From: Prescottella agglutinans
GTDB lineage: Bacteria > Actinomycetota > Actinomycetes > Mycobacteriales > Mycobacteriaceae
Reading direction: 5' to 3'
DNA: 64,000 nucleotides
NCBI RefSeq assembly: GCF_004011865.1
Contig: NZ_RKLP01000005.1
Coordinates: forward strand, 310,001-374,000
The notes beneath the pieces were generated by a model. That model saw only the letters and a program-made list of their open reading frames with translations, did no database searches and was not told the DNA's origin. A program made the translations under genes and the position numbers. Numbering within the stretch: the first letter of the stretch is position 1; each line of letters starts with the position of its first letter. This document shows, one piece after another, positions 7,850 through 15,840 of this stretch.

Positions 7850-8446
7850 CTACCCCTGCGCGGCGAGGGCCGGATCCCCCCACACCTTCGGTGGCCGACC
7901 GAACACTTCCTCGAGCATCGGCATGAAGAACTCGAGCGGCTCGGAGTCGTAGTCCGAGTCGAACGATTCCTGGTCCCACGCCGCGCAGAAGTGCGCACAG
8001 GTCTCGAAATACGGTGAGTCGCGGTATCGCTCGCGACTGTCACTCGGTATCCCGAGCTTGTCCCCGTAGTGGTGGGTCTGGAAGACGCCGTGATGCTTGA
8101 CCACCCAGACAGCCTCGTCGTCCAGGACCGGCCGGAGGATCGCGGCCGCCACCTCACTGTGGTTGTCCGGACACAGGTCGTCGCCGATGTCGTGGAGCAG
8201 TGCCGCCACCACGAGATCGACCCGCGCCCCCTCCCGGTACGCGCGGGTGGCCGACTGCAACGAGTGCTCGTAGCGGTCGACCCGATACCCGAATGTGTAA
8301 CCCTTCATCGATTCCAGCAGCCGCACAACGGTTTCGAGCCAGTGATCGCGCCGGTGGGCCGCCGCCTCGTCACGGATCAACTCCATCTCGGCGACGGTCG
8401 CGTCGTCCATCCTGGTGAATTCGACAGTCCTCGGCGCATCGGCCAT
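7850..8446 (-). CDS. HD-domain protein, PhnZ/TmpB-like oxygenase candidate (paralog 2)
   Basis: A 198-residue paralog of the neighbouring HD protein, with the same probable ligand set: H61, H85-D86, H96, H118/H119 and a late Asp in A-A-W-D-Q. I start at ATG 8446, which has GGGAG four bases upstream, rather than at the GTG four codons earlier. Both proteins keep a conserved tail (C-A-H-F-C-A then D-Q-x-S-F-D) beyond the HD core, so they form a distinct subfamily. Two diverged copies side by side suggest either sequential oxidations or a heteromeric enzyme. It is divergent from the MHS transporter across a region with a double palindrome. Confidence 0.8.
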   Translation of the reverse strand: MADAPRTVEFTRMDDATVAEMELIRDEAAAHRRDHWLETVVRLLESMKGYTFGYRVDRYEHSLQSATRAYREGARVDLVVAALLHDIGDDLCPDNHSEVAAAILRPVLDDEAVWVVKHHGVFQTHHYGDKLGIPSDSRERYRDSPYFETCAHFCAAWDQESFDSDYDSEPLEFFMPMLEEVFGRPPKVWGDPALAAQG

Positions 8447-8508
8447 GCCAGCTCCCACGATTCATGCAAATGTGTCGCAGGTAACAGTACGCGCCGCGGC
8501 CCGATTGC

Positions 8509-8547
8509 TCAATCAATTGATTGGGTATTTCCCAATCAATTGATTGA
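8509..8547. promoter_or_regulatory. Double palindromic operator CAATCAATTGATTG x2
   Basis: Two copies of the 14 bp palindrome CAATCAATTGATTG (8510-8523 and 8533-8546) lie 23 bp centre to centre, about two helical turns apart. Together they form a 17 bp perfect inverted repeat around a TATTT spacer. The site sits between the divergent HD gene (63 bp away) and the MHS transporter (148 bp away). This is the layout of a strong cooperative repressor site of TetR, MarR or GntR type; which protein binds cannot be told from sequence. Confidence 0.7.
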
Positions 8548-8694
8548 CAGCCGTCGGCGGGTGGATCACTATGACTGCGCATCACGCTCGACTTCCGGGA
8601 GCCCGCCGACCGCACAGGCTCGGCCGCGGCCCCGCATCTCTTCGAATCGGCTCCTCCCCCACGCCACTGGCCTCCGCACCAGAAGGAGAAGTTC

Positions 8695-10089
8695 ATGACA
8701 TCGTCAGCGCCGTCGGCCGGCACCTCGAACACGCCGGATACGCCCCCGGACCCGCAGTCCACGACCAACTCGATCCGCGGCAAGGCCCGAATGATCCTGG
8801 CGGTCAACATGGGTAACGCATTGGAGTGGTTCGACTGGACCGTCTTCGCGATCTTCGCGGTCTACTTCTCGAACAAGTTCTTCCACTCGGCGAACGAGGT
8901 GTCGAACCTCCTGTCGACCATGGCCGTGTTCGCGGTCGGGTTCGTGATGCGCCCGCTCGGTGGTCTGCTCTTCGGCCTGGTCGCCGATCGCCGCGGCCGG
9001 AAGTTCGTGATGGTGCTGACGATGAGCCTGGTCGCGGCGTCGAGCGTCCTCATCGCGATCGCCCCGACGTACGAGCAGATCGGCGCTTTCGCGTCGCTGT
9101 GGCTGCTGCTCGTGCGGTGCCTGCAGGGCGTCGCGCACGGCGGCGAGCAGGGCGGTTCCTACACGTACATCGCCGAGGTGGCGCGTCCGAACAACCGCGC
9201 ACTGTGGGGCAGCACAGTGATCATGTCGACAGTCGGCGGAACCGTGTTGGCCACGCTGCTCGGCGCGGTGATGCGCAGCGCTGTCGACTCGTCGACGATG
9301 TCCGACTGGGGTTGGCGCGTCCCCTTCCTGATCGGCGGACTGCTCGGATTCTTCGCCCTGTACCTGCGCCGCGGACTCGAGGAGTCCGAGGCATTCTCCG
9401 AAAAGGCCACTGCGGCCACGGAAGCCGGCGCCGAGTCGTCGGCGCGCGTCGCGCTGCGCGACATCTGGGCGCAGCGCGGATCCATCCTCCGCGTCGTGAT
9501 CCTCGTCGGCGGCACCTCGGTGTTCTCCTACACGTGGTCGGTCAATGCGCCCGCGTACGCCATCAGCTTCTACGACGTCGACGACCGGTTGGCAATGTGG
9601 GCCGGCGTGGTCGCCAACCTCGTGTTCATCGCCGCTCTGCCGCTCGCCGCCATGCTCGCCGACCGAATCGGGCGCCGCGTCAACAACATCGTGTGGGGTG
9701 TCGGCGTTGCTCTGCTGGCGTTCCCGCTCTCGGGCATGCTCGACAGTTCGGCCCTCACGCTCGCAACCGCGATGTCGCTCGCGCTGATCCTGCAGTCGTT
9801 CGCCGCGAGCACGCAGGTCGCCTGGTTCGCAGAACTGTTCGCCACCAAGTCCCGGGCCGCGGGCACCGGTATCGCGGTCTCGCTCGCCGCCGCGATCTTC
9901 GGCGGCACGGCACCGTACCTGAACTCGTGGCTGACCTCGCGCGGAACCCCCGACCTGTTCACGTGGTACGTCATCGTCCTCGCGCTGGCCGTCGCGGTCG
10001 CGGCCCTGCTCACCCGCGAGACCAAGGGCGCCGTCCTCACCGACGGGTCGGCGGACACCGCCGCGAAGGTGGCGCCGCACCTCCCGTAA
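8695..10089 (+). CDS. MHS-family (KgtP/ShiA-like) metabolite:proton symporter
   Basis: A 464-residue inner-membrane transporter of the major facilitator superfamily with about 12 hydrophobic segments. The MFS signature between helices 2 and 3 is G-L-V-A-D-R-R-G-R-K, repeated in the second half as M-L-A-D-R-I-G-R-R. The opening G-N-A-L-E-W-F-D-W and the loop A-H-G-G-E-Q-G-G-S-Y are typical of the metabolite:H+ symporter group, which imports organic and aromatic acids. ATG 8695 has AGAAGGAG upstream. It probably imports the acid that the neighbouring CoA ligase and decarboxylase-type enzymes use. Control by the double palindrome upstream is likely. Confidence 0.88.
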   Translation: MTSSAPSAGTSNTPDTPPDPQSTTNSIRGKARMILAVNMGNALEWFDWTVFAIFAVYFSNKFFHSANEVSNLLSTMAVFAVGFVMRPLGGLLFGLVADRRGRKFVMVLTMSLVAASSVLIAIAPTYEQIGAFASLWLLLVRCLQGVAHGGEQGGSYTYIAEVARPNNRALWGSTVIMSTVGGTVLATLLGAVMRSAVDSSTMSDWGWRVPFLIGGLLGFFALYLRRGLEESEAFSEKATAATEAGAESSARVALRDIWAQRGSILRVVILVGGTSVFSYTWSVNAPAYAISFYDVDDRLAMWAGVVANLVFIAALPLAAMLADRIGRRVNNIVWGVGVALLAFPLSGMLDSSALTLATAMSLALILQSFAASTQVAWFAELFATKSRAAGTGIAVSLAAAIFGGTAPYLNSWLTSRGTPDLFTWYVIVLALAVAVAALLTRETKGAVLTDGSADTAAKVAPHLP

Positions 10090-10149
10090 CGGGGTCGGCA
10101 AATCCTCTCCCGCGACCTGCACGTTGTGACACACTGTGCTGTCCGTGCG

Positions 10150-10168
10150 CGTGGCCCCCAGGGCCACG
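10150..10168 (+). terminator. Short hairpin after the MHS transporter
   Basis: CGTGGCCC pairs with GGGCCACG across a CCA loop, 61 bp past the transporter stop and 71 bp before the LuxR start. It could end the transporter transcript or be part of the regulator's promoter region. Confidence 0.45.
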
Positions 10169-10238
10169 TGCACGTCAGGGTTTCGCGGGGCAGTACCGCG
10201 TGCGCCGACTATGTCGGTGGGTCTGGGGAGTGTGGTTT

Positions 10239-12800
10239 GTGGAGCCTGAACCGGGGACGGACAAGCGTGAGCGCCGGAGCGCGCACGCACACCGGACGCT
10301 GCTCGACCGGCCGAGGTTGTTCTCGCCGCTGTCGGAACTGCCCGCCCTGATCGTCGTCCGAGGCCCGCGAGGCTCGGGCAAGACCAGCCTCGTGAAGACG
10401 TGGATCGCCTCGCCGCAGGCACCGTCCGGACCGGTCGTCACCATCGATTCGCCCGCACCGTCCACCGCGCCGGAGGACTACTGGACCGAGGTGTCCCGTC
10501 GAATCGACGACGCGCTGGACTCCGACGCGGCCTCCTCGAGTCCGGTGACCTTGATCCTCGACGACGTGGACCGACTCGACGACCCGACGACGGAGAGTCG
10601 CGTCCTCGAACTCCTGGACCGGCACGCGCGCGTGCACGCGGTGGTCACCACCCGCAGCACCCAGGTGTTCGGCGATGCCGGCCTGCTCGACGTCGATCAC
10701 GCCACGATCTCCCCCGCCGATCTGCTGTTCACGCCCGACGAATCGCGCGCGGTACTGCTCGCCCGCGGCGTCGCGCTGCCGCAGCGGCTGATCGAGGCGG
10801 TGCAGGACACCACCGGCGGGTTCCCCCCGTTGGTGCAGACGACGGTGCCCGTCGCGCGGTCCTTCGGTACCGACTACGCGCAGAACCGCGAACTTGCCCG
10901 CCACGCGCTCGAGCGCTCGATCGACCGCTTCGTCGAGCGGGAGATCCTGCGCGATCCGGGCCTCGCCGAGCTCCGGGAGTTCATGCTCACGATCGCCGCG
11001 GCGCGGACCGTCACCACCGCGGTGGCCGAGAAGCTGACCGACGACCGGGCGCCACAGCGACTCCGGGAACTCGAGTCCGCGGGTGTGCTCGTGCGGTCGC
11101 CGTGGCCCAAGGACGACGAGTGGAAGTACCCGACGCCGATTCGGGAGTCGCTGATGCGCGACGTGCGCCGGACGGCGCCCGAGGGGCCGCTGCGGGCATC
11201 GAGCGACCTGGCCCGATGGTTCCTCGACCTCGGCGATCCGGCGTCCGCTCTCGCGCACGCCGTCGAGGCGCAGGACTGGGGCCTCGCCGTCGTGATCATC
11301 AAGGCCGACTGGGTCCAGCTGATGTCGCGGCACTTCCACCTCGTCCGGGAAACGCTGATGGCACTCCCCGAGGAGGCGGCCGCCGGCGACCTGTCGATCC
11401 GGGCCGGACGAGAACTGTTCCTGCGGTTCGGATCGGACGCCGCCCACATCGCCCACCCGGTGCCGCTCGAACTCCTCGGCGAAGCACCGCTGAACACCGC
11501 CGATCTGGCCGACGCACTGGCGATCGGCAGCGTGCAGTCGCTGATCCTGCGGGTATCCGGGAACTTCACCCAGGCCTCGCGGATGAGCGTGCGAATGGCG
11601 GAACTCGGCGAGCGCGCCCTCAGCGCCCTCCCCACCGAGGTCGCGCCCTTCCTGCCCCTGCTCCGCCTGCAGTGGGGCATCACCCACCAGCTACACGGCG
11701 ACATCGCCCGTGCGTCCGCCGAGTTCCGCCGCGCGTACAACAGCAGCCGTCCGGGCGGGATCGACTTCATCGCGCGTAACGCGGCCAGTGGCCTGGCGCT
11801 GAACTACGCCCTGACCGGCGAACTCGGACACGCCGAGTCCTGGCTCGACCGGGAACGCCGACGGGAGGACACGACGTCCTGGGGCGCCCCGGCGATCCGT
11901 GTCGGCGGACTGATCGCGTCCGCCCTGGTCGCGATCGACCGGATGGAACTCCACCTGGCCGGCCTGGCCCTCGCGGAGCTGGGCAATCTTCCCGACGACG
12001 AGGAGCTGTGGGCGTTCGCGTTGTATGCGCACTGCCAACTGGCGCTCGTCAGCCGTCACGCCGAGATGGGGCTCGACCGCCTGCATCGCGCGGTCGCGGT
12101 CTACGAACGCTGGTGCACGCCCGACTCGATCGCCGCGCAACTGCTCGCCGCCACCGAAGCCGATCTGCACCTGGCCCTGGACCGCGGCAACGAGACGTGG
12201 ATGACGCTCGAACATGCGCGCGGACGCGGCCCCTGGACGACGATCGCCCACGCGCGGATGGAGTTGTCGAGCGGCCAACCGGCCGCCGCACTCGCCGACT
12301 GCTCGCAGCCGACGGTCACGGACTGCCCGTACCCGCGCATCCGCATGGAGGCCGCGCTCATCCAGGCGGCCGCGAACCTGGATCTGACACACCACACGCG
12401 CGCGCAGACGATGCTGCGGCGCGCCATCGCGCTGTTCGAGCAGACCGGGATGATCCGCCCGTTCGCGTCGATGCCCACCGCGCGGATCGCGCAGCTGTCG
12501 GAGCTGGGGATCGCGCTGCCGGAGGCGTGGCTGGCGGCGGTGCCGGACGAGGGCGACGCGGTGTTCCCGGACCGGGTCCAGCTGGTGGACATCAGCGACC
12601 GCGAGTCGGCGGTACTGGCCGCACTGGTGTCGACGCCCTCGGTCGCGGAGATCGCGGCCAGGCTGTTCGTATCGCAGAACACCGTCAAGTCCCAGCTCCG
12701 CAGCCTGTACCGCAAACTGGGCGTCCACTCCCGCGCCGACGCGCTGCTGACGGCGGCGCGGCTGGGCCTGATCGATTCGGATTCGGGACCCGGCAGCTAG
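10239..12800 (+). CDS. Large LuxR-family regulator with MalT-like ATPase module
   Basis: An 853-residue one-component regulator. The N-terminal nucleotide-binding module has a Walker A loop (G-P-R-G-S-G-K-T, residues 42-49) and a Walker B segment (L-I-L-D-D-V-D). A long helical repeat region with TPR-like character fills about 270-780, and a LuxR helix-turn-helix ends the protein (D-I-S-D-R-E-S, then S-Q-N-T-V-K-S-Q-L-R-S-L-Y-R-K-L-G-V). This is the MalT/LAL architecture, where inducer and ATP drive activation. I choose GTG 10239 because GGGGAG lies 8-9 bases upstream; the open frame further upstream overlaps the transporter. Its position suggests it activates the catabolic cluster. Confidence 0.85.
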   Translation: MEPEPGTDKRERRSAHAHRTLLDRPRLFSPLSELPALIVVRGPRGSGKTSLVKTWIASPQAPSGPVVTIDSPAPSTAPEDYWTEVSRRIDDALDSDAASSSPVTLILDDVDRLDDPTTESRVLELLDRHARVHAVVTTRSTQVFGDAGLLDVDHATISPADLLFTPDESRAVLLARGVALPQRLIEAVQDTTGGFPPLVQTTVPVARSFGTDYAQNRELARHALERSIDRFVEREILRDPGLAELREFMLTIAAARTVTTAVAEKLTDDRAPQRLRELESAGVLVRSPWPKDDEWKYPTPIRESLMRDVRRTAPEGPLRASSDLARWFLDLGDPASALAHAVEAQDWGLAVVIIKADWVQLMSRHFHLVRETLMALPEEAAAGDLSIRAGRELFLRFGSDAAHIAHPVPLELLGEAPLNTADLADALAIGSVQSLILRVSGNFTQASRMSVRMAELGERALSALPTEVAPFLPLLRLQWGITHQLHGDIARASAEFRRAYNSSRPGGIDFIARNAASGLALNYALTGELGHAESWLDRERRREDTTSWGAPAIRVGGLIASALVAIDRMELHLAGLALAELGNLPDDEELWAFALYAHCQLALVSRHAEMGLDRLHRAVAVYERWCTPDSIAAQLLAATEADLHLALDRGNETWMTLEHARGRGPWTTIAHARMELSSGQPAAALADCSQPTVTDCPYPRIRMEAALIQAAANLDLTHHTRAQTMLRRAIALFEQTGMIRPFASMPTARIAQLSELGIALPEAWLAAVPDEGDAVFPDRVQLVDISDRESAVLAALVSTPSVAEIAARLFVSQNTVKSQLRSLYRKLGVHSRADALLTAARLGLIDSDSGPGS

Positions 12801-12864
12801 CGTCCGCGGGCGCCGGGACAGGCCGGGAATAGTTCCGTTCACGATGCGTTGAGCTACGGTGAAC

Positions 12865-12882
12865 TAGTTGAATCCTCAACTA
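12865..12882. promoter_or_regulatory. MarR-like operator TAGTTGA-ATCC-TCAACTA
   Basis: A perfect 7 bp inverted repeat with a four-base spacer ends 20 bp before the pirin start codon, so a bound protein would block transcription. The form (AGTTGA...TCAACT) resembles sites bound by MarR-family redox or aromatic sensors. No MarR gene is in the window, so the regulator must be elsewhere. Confidence 0.55.
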
Positions 12883-12902
12883 CCAGATCTCAGGAGAGCC
12901 TC

Positions 12903-13868
12903 ATGCCTGCCGTGACCGTCGACAACATCCTGGCGCTGCCGCGCATCGAAGCCGTGGATCCGACCGCCGTGGACCGGCCGGTCCGGGGCGTCGTCACCGC
13001 ACCCGTCGGCTACGAGGGCGAGGGCTTTCCCGTCCGTCGCGCCTTCGCCGGCATCGACCTGGCCCACCTCGATCCGTTCATCCACATGGATCAGATGGGT
13101 GAGGTGAACTACGCGCCCGGCGAACCCAAGGGGACCCCGTGGCACCCGCACCGCGGATTCGAGACCGTGACCTACATGATCGACGGGATCATGGAGCACC
13201 AGGACTCCAACGGCGGCGGCGGCATCATCGGCGGCGGCGACACCCAGTGGATGACGGCCGGCGGCGGCATCCTCCACATCGAGGCCCCGCCCGAGCACCT
13301 CGTGATGAGCGGCGGGCTGTTCCACGGCGTCCAGTTGTGGGTCAACCTACCCAAGAGCAACAAGATGGCCGCACCGCGCTACCAGGACATCACCGGCAGC
13401 AAGGTCGCGCTGGTGTCGAGCCCGGACGGCGGCGCGCTGATCCGCGTGATCGCCGGTGAGATCGGCGGCCACCAGGGCCCCGGGTCCACCTACACCCCGA
13501 TCGCGCTGTCGCACACGACCGTGGCACCGGGCGCGAGCGTGACGCTGCCGTGGAACCCCGATTTCAACGCGCTGGTCTACGTGCTCGCCGGCGACGGCTT
13601 CGTCGGCGCCGAGCGGCGGCCGATCTCGTCGGGCCAGACCGCGGTGCTCGGTCGTGGCGACTCGATCACGATCGCGGCCGCCGACGTCCAGGATTCGCGC
13701 ACCGAGTCGCTCGAGGTGTTCGTCCTGGGCGGACAGCCCATCCGCGAGCCCGTCGCGATGGCCGGCCCGTTCGTCATGAACACCAAGGCCGAGGTCATGC
13801 AGGCGTTCGAGGACTTCCAGGCCGGCCGCCTGGGCTCGATCCCGGCCGCCCACGAGAGCCTCGAGTGA
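12903..13868 (+). CDS. Pirin-family bicupin
   Basis: A 321-residue protein with two cupin halves. The first carries the metal-site pattern H81-x-H83 (W-H-P-H-R-G-F-E-T-V-T-Y), a third His in M-E-H-Q-D-S and a fourth ligand region near G-I-L-H-I-E. Pirins bind iron and act as quercetinase-like dioxygenases or redox-sensing co-regulators; which applies here is unknown. The ATG at 12903 is preceded by CAGGAGAG, better than the upstream in-frame start. A MarR-like operator lies just upstream, so it is probably induced by oxidative or electrophile stress. A strong palindrome follows the gene. Confidence 0.85.
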   Translation: MPAVTVDNILALPRIEAVDPTAVDRPVRGVVTAPVGYEGEGFPVRRAFAGIDLAHLDPFIHMDQMGEVNYAPGEPKGTPWHPHRGFETVTYMIDGIMEHQDSNGGGGIIGGGDTQWMTAGGGILHIEAPPEHLVMSGGLFHGVQLWVNLPKSNKMAAPRYQDITGSKVALVSSPDGGALIRVIAGEIGGHQGPGSTYTPIALSHTTVAPGASVTLPWNPDFNALVYVLAGDGFVGAERRPISSGQTAVLGRGDSITIAAADVQDSRTESLEVFVLGGQPIREPVAMAGPFVMNTKAEVMQAFEDFQAGRLGSIPAAHESLE

Positions 13869-13891
13869 CATCAATGATGTTGCTGGACAAT

Positions 13892-13927
13892 CGATCACCT
13901 GGGTCGGTCGACCGACCCAGGTGATCG
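13892..13927. terminator. 36 bp perfect palindrome between the two pirin genes
   Basis: The half-site CGATCACCTGGGTCGGTC is followed immediately by its exact complement, 24 bp after the first pirin stop. It would fold to a very stable stem and needs no U-tract to stop transcription in actinobacteria. It separates the two pirin genes into different transcripts. Confidence 0.75.
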
Positions 13928-14080
13928 GGTCCGACACTCGTCCGTGAACACTCCGAGACCGAACCGACACCGCTGATTCGGCGCCGACGGGCGCCACTTC
14001 GTACCCTTGTGACTCGACAGCGCGAAATGCCTCGAATGCACCGGAGAGCCCCACCCGCGCTCGTCACCGAGGAGGACCGC

Positions 14081-14845
14081 ATGCCAGCTCTCACCACTCC
14101 CCACATCGACGTCCACCGTGCGGGTGATCGTTTGAAGACCCGCATCCCGTGGCTGGACTCGAAGCACTCGTTCTCGTTCGGCCATCACTACGACCCGGAC
14201 AACACCCACCACGGGTTGCTCCTCGTCAACAACGACGACATCGTCCAGCCCGGCCAGGGCTTCGACACCCATCCCCACAAGGATATGGAGATCGTGACCT
14301 GGGTGCTCCAGGGTTCGCTGGTGCACCAGGACTCCATCGGGCACTCCGGAGTGATCTATCCGGGTCTCGCCCAGCGGATGAGCGCGGGCACCGGGATCCT
14401 GCACTCGGAGAAGAACGACTCGTGGCGGTTGCAGGGCGACGAGCACACCGACCCCGTCCACTTCATCCAGATGTGGGTCGTCCCGGACGAGGCCGGCATC
14501 ACCCCCGGCTACGAGCAGCTCGAGATCGACGACGAACTGCTGACCGGCGGGCTGGTGCCCGTCGCATCGGGCATGCCGCAGCACCGGGACCACGCCGCGA
14601 TCCGCATCAAGAACAAGTACGCGTCGCTGCACGCCGCCCGTCTCCAGCCGGGCCGGCCGGTGCGCATCCCCGAGGCCCCGTTCGTGCACGTGTTCGTCGC
14701 CCAGGGCACCGCCGAGATGGAGGGCGTCGGGACGCTGTACGAGGGGGACGCGGTCCGCGTCAGCGCGTCCGGCGGTCAGACTGTCACCACCGAGACGGGC
14801 GCCGAGATCCTGGTGTGGGAGATGCACGCACGTCTCGGCGGGTGA
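14081..14845 (+). CDS. Pirin/YhhW-like bicupin
   Basis: A 254-residue bicupin of the YhhW type, shorter than the pirin upstream. Metal-site motifs are T-H-P-H-K-D-M-E-I-V-T-W (H-x-H), L-V-H-Q-D-S and G-T-G-I-L-H-S-E. YhhW-like proteins can cleave quercetin in vitro, but the physiological substrate is usually unknown. ATG 14081 follows GAGGAGG; 24 upstream in-frame residues have no good ribosome site. It is probably transcribed separately from the upstream pirin because of the intervening palindrome, and may run on into the thioesterases 44 bp downstream. Confidence 0.82.
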   Translation: MPALTTPHIDVHRAGDRLKTRIPWLDSKHSFSFGHHYDPDNTHHGLLLVNNDDIVQPGQGFDTHPHKDMEIVTWVLQGSLVHQDSIGHSGVIYPGLAQRMSAGTGILHSEKNDSWRLQGDEHTDPVHFIQMWVVPDEAGITPGYEQLEIDDELLTGGLVPVASGMPQHRDHAAIRIKNKYASLHAARLQPGRPVRIPEAPFVHVFVAQGTAEMEGVGTLYEGDAVRVSASGGQTVTTETGAEILVWEMHARLGG

Positions 14846-14889
14846 GAGACGAGGCGCGGCGCCGCGCCTCCACCTGCTAGCCAGGAGGC

Positions 14890-15825
14890 ATGACTTCCGT
14901 ACCGGTCGCACCCCGCGGCATCGACCCGCTCAACACCGTGATGGGGGTCCGCACCCTCTCGATGAACGCGTCGGGCGCCCGCTTCGAGCAGTCCGTCGGC
15001 CCGCAGTTCCACGACCACCGCGGGCTGACGACGCTCGGATCGGTGGGCGTGGTCGCCGACGACGCCGTCGCCGGCGCGTTCTACGCCTCCGTGCCGCCGG
15101 GCAGTCGCACCGTGGTCTCCCAGCTGACGGCGACGGCCGCGGCGCCACTGCCCGCTGTCGGCGCCGTCACGGCGGCCGCATCGACCACCCACCTCGACCT
15201 CGACGCGGGCACCGGCATCACCGTCGGCGACATCCGCGATCCGCACGGCCGGGTCGCCGCGCTGCTGCGCGCCCGTAGTTTCGTCGTCTCGCGGCCGTCC
15301 CGGGTCGAACTGCACTACGGCCCCGCCGCCGAACTCGTCGTCCCGGAACCCGAGGTGGTCACTGCCGCCGACGTCCTCGCGGCGATGCCCGGACTGGCGA
15401 TCCTCGAGGCGATGGCCGCCGGCAGCGTGCGCCGCGGACCGCTCGCCGGTCTCGTGGACCTGACGGTGGACGCGGCGACGCGGGGCACCGTCACCGCCCG
15501 GATGACGCCGCAGGCATGGATGAGCAACGAGATCGGCACCGTGCAGGGTGGCGTCCTGTTGGCGGTGGCGGATCTCGCGTCCGGCCTGGCCGCGCAGACG
15601 CTCACCGAACCCGGCGACACCTTCCGGACGCTCGACGCCCACCTCGACCTCGTCCGCTCGCCCGCCGTCGACGGCCCCCCGATCCGGGTGGAGTCCGAAG
15701 TGGTCCGTGCCGGGCGCCGCCTCGCCCTGATCGAGACGCGGCTGACCGGGGCGGACGGGCACCTGCTGGTTTCCGCCCGCGCGAGCGCCCAGCTGGGACA
15801 GCCGTTCGGTGGCGCCGGACGGTAG
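14890..15825 (+). CDS. Double-hotdog PaaI-like thioesterase (copy 1)
   Basis: A 311-residue protein made of two hotdog domains. The N-terminal half has F-H-D-H-R-G then L-G-S-V-G-V-V-A-D-D; the C-terminal half has W-M-S-N-E-I-G-T-V-Q-G-G-V-L-L-A-V-A-D-L, the usual catalytic helix of acyl-CoA thioesterases. Such enzymes hydrolyse acyl- or aryl-CoA; substrate unknown. An AGGAGG sits only one base before ATG 14890, too close for ideal use. I keep the start because the paralog shows the N-terminus is conserved. The next gene is a paralog 15 bp downstream, so the two form an operon. Confidence 0.8.
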   Translation: MTSVPVAPRGIDPLNTVMGVRTLSMNASGARFEQSVGPQFHDHRGLTTLGSVGVVADDAVAGAFYASVPPGSRTVVSQLTATAAAPLPAVGAVTAAASTTHLDLDAGTGITVGDIRDPHGRVAALLRARSFVVSRPSRVELHYGPAAELVVPEPEVVTAADVLAAMPGLAILEAMAAGSVRRGPLAGLVDLTVDAATRGTVTARMTPQAWMSNEIGTVQGGVLLAVADLASGLAAQTLTEPGDTFRTLDAHLDLVRSPAVDGPPIRVESEVVRAGRRLALIETRLTGADGHLLVSARASAQLGQPFGGAGR

Positions 15826-15840
15826 TGGTACACAAGACCG

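Noticed and set aside
7151-8446. HD proteins as dGTPase or ppGpp hydrolases
   Set aside because: Length near 200 residues, extra metal histidines and the E-H-S-L-Q helix do not fit those HD subfamilies.
8826-10238. Extension of the LuxR regulator frame upstream across the MHS transporter
   Set aside because: The region in this frame is Arg-rich shadow; Walker-type sequence begins only after GTG 10239, which has a good ribosome site.
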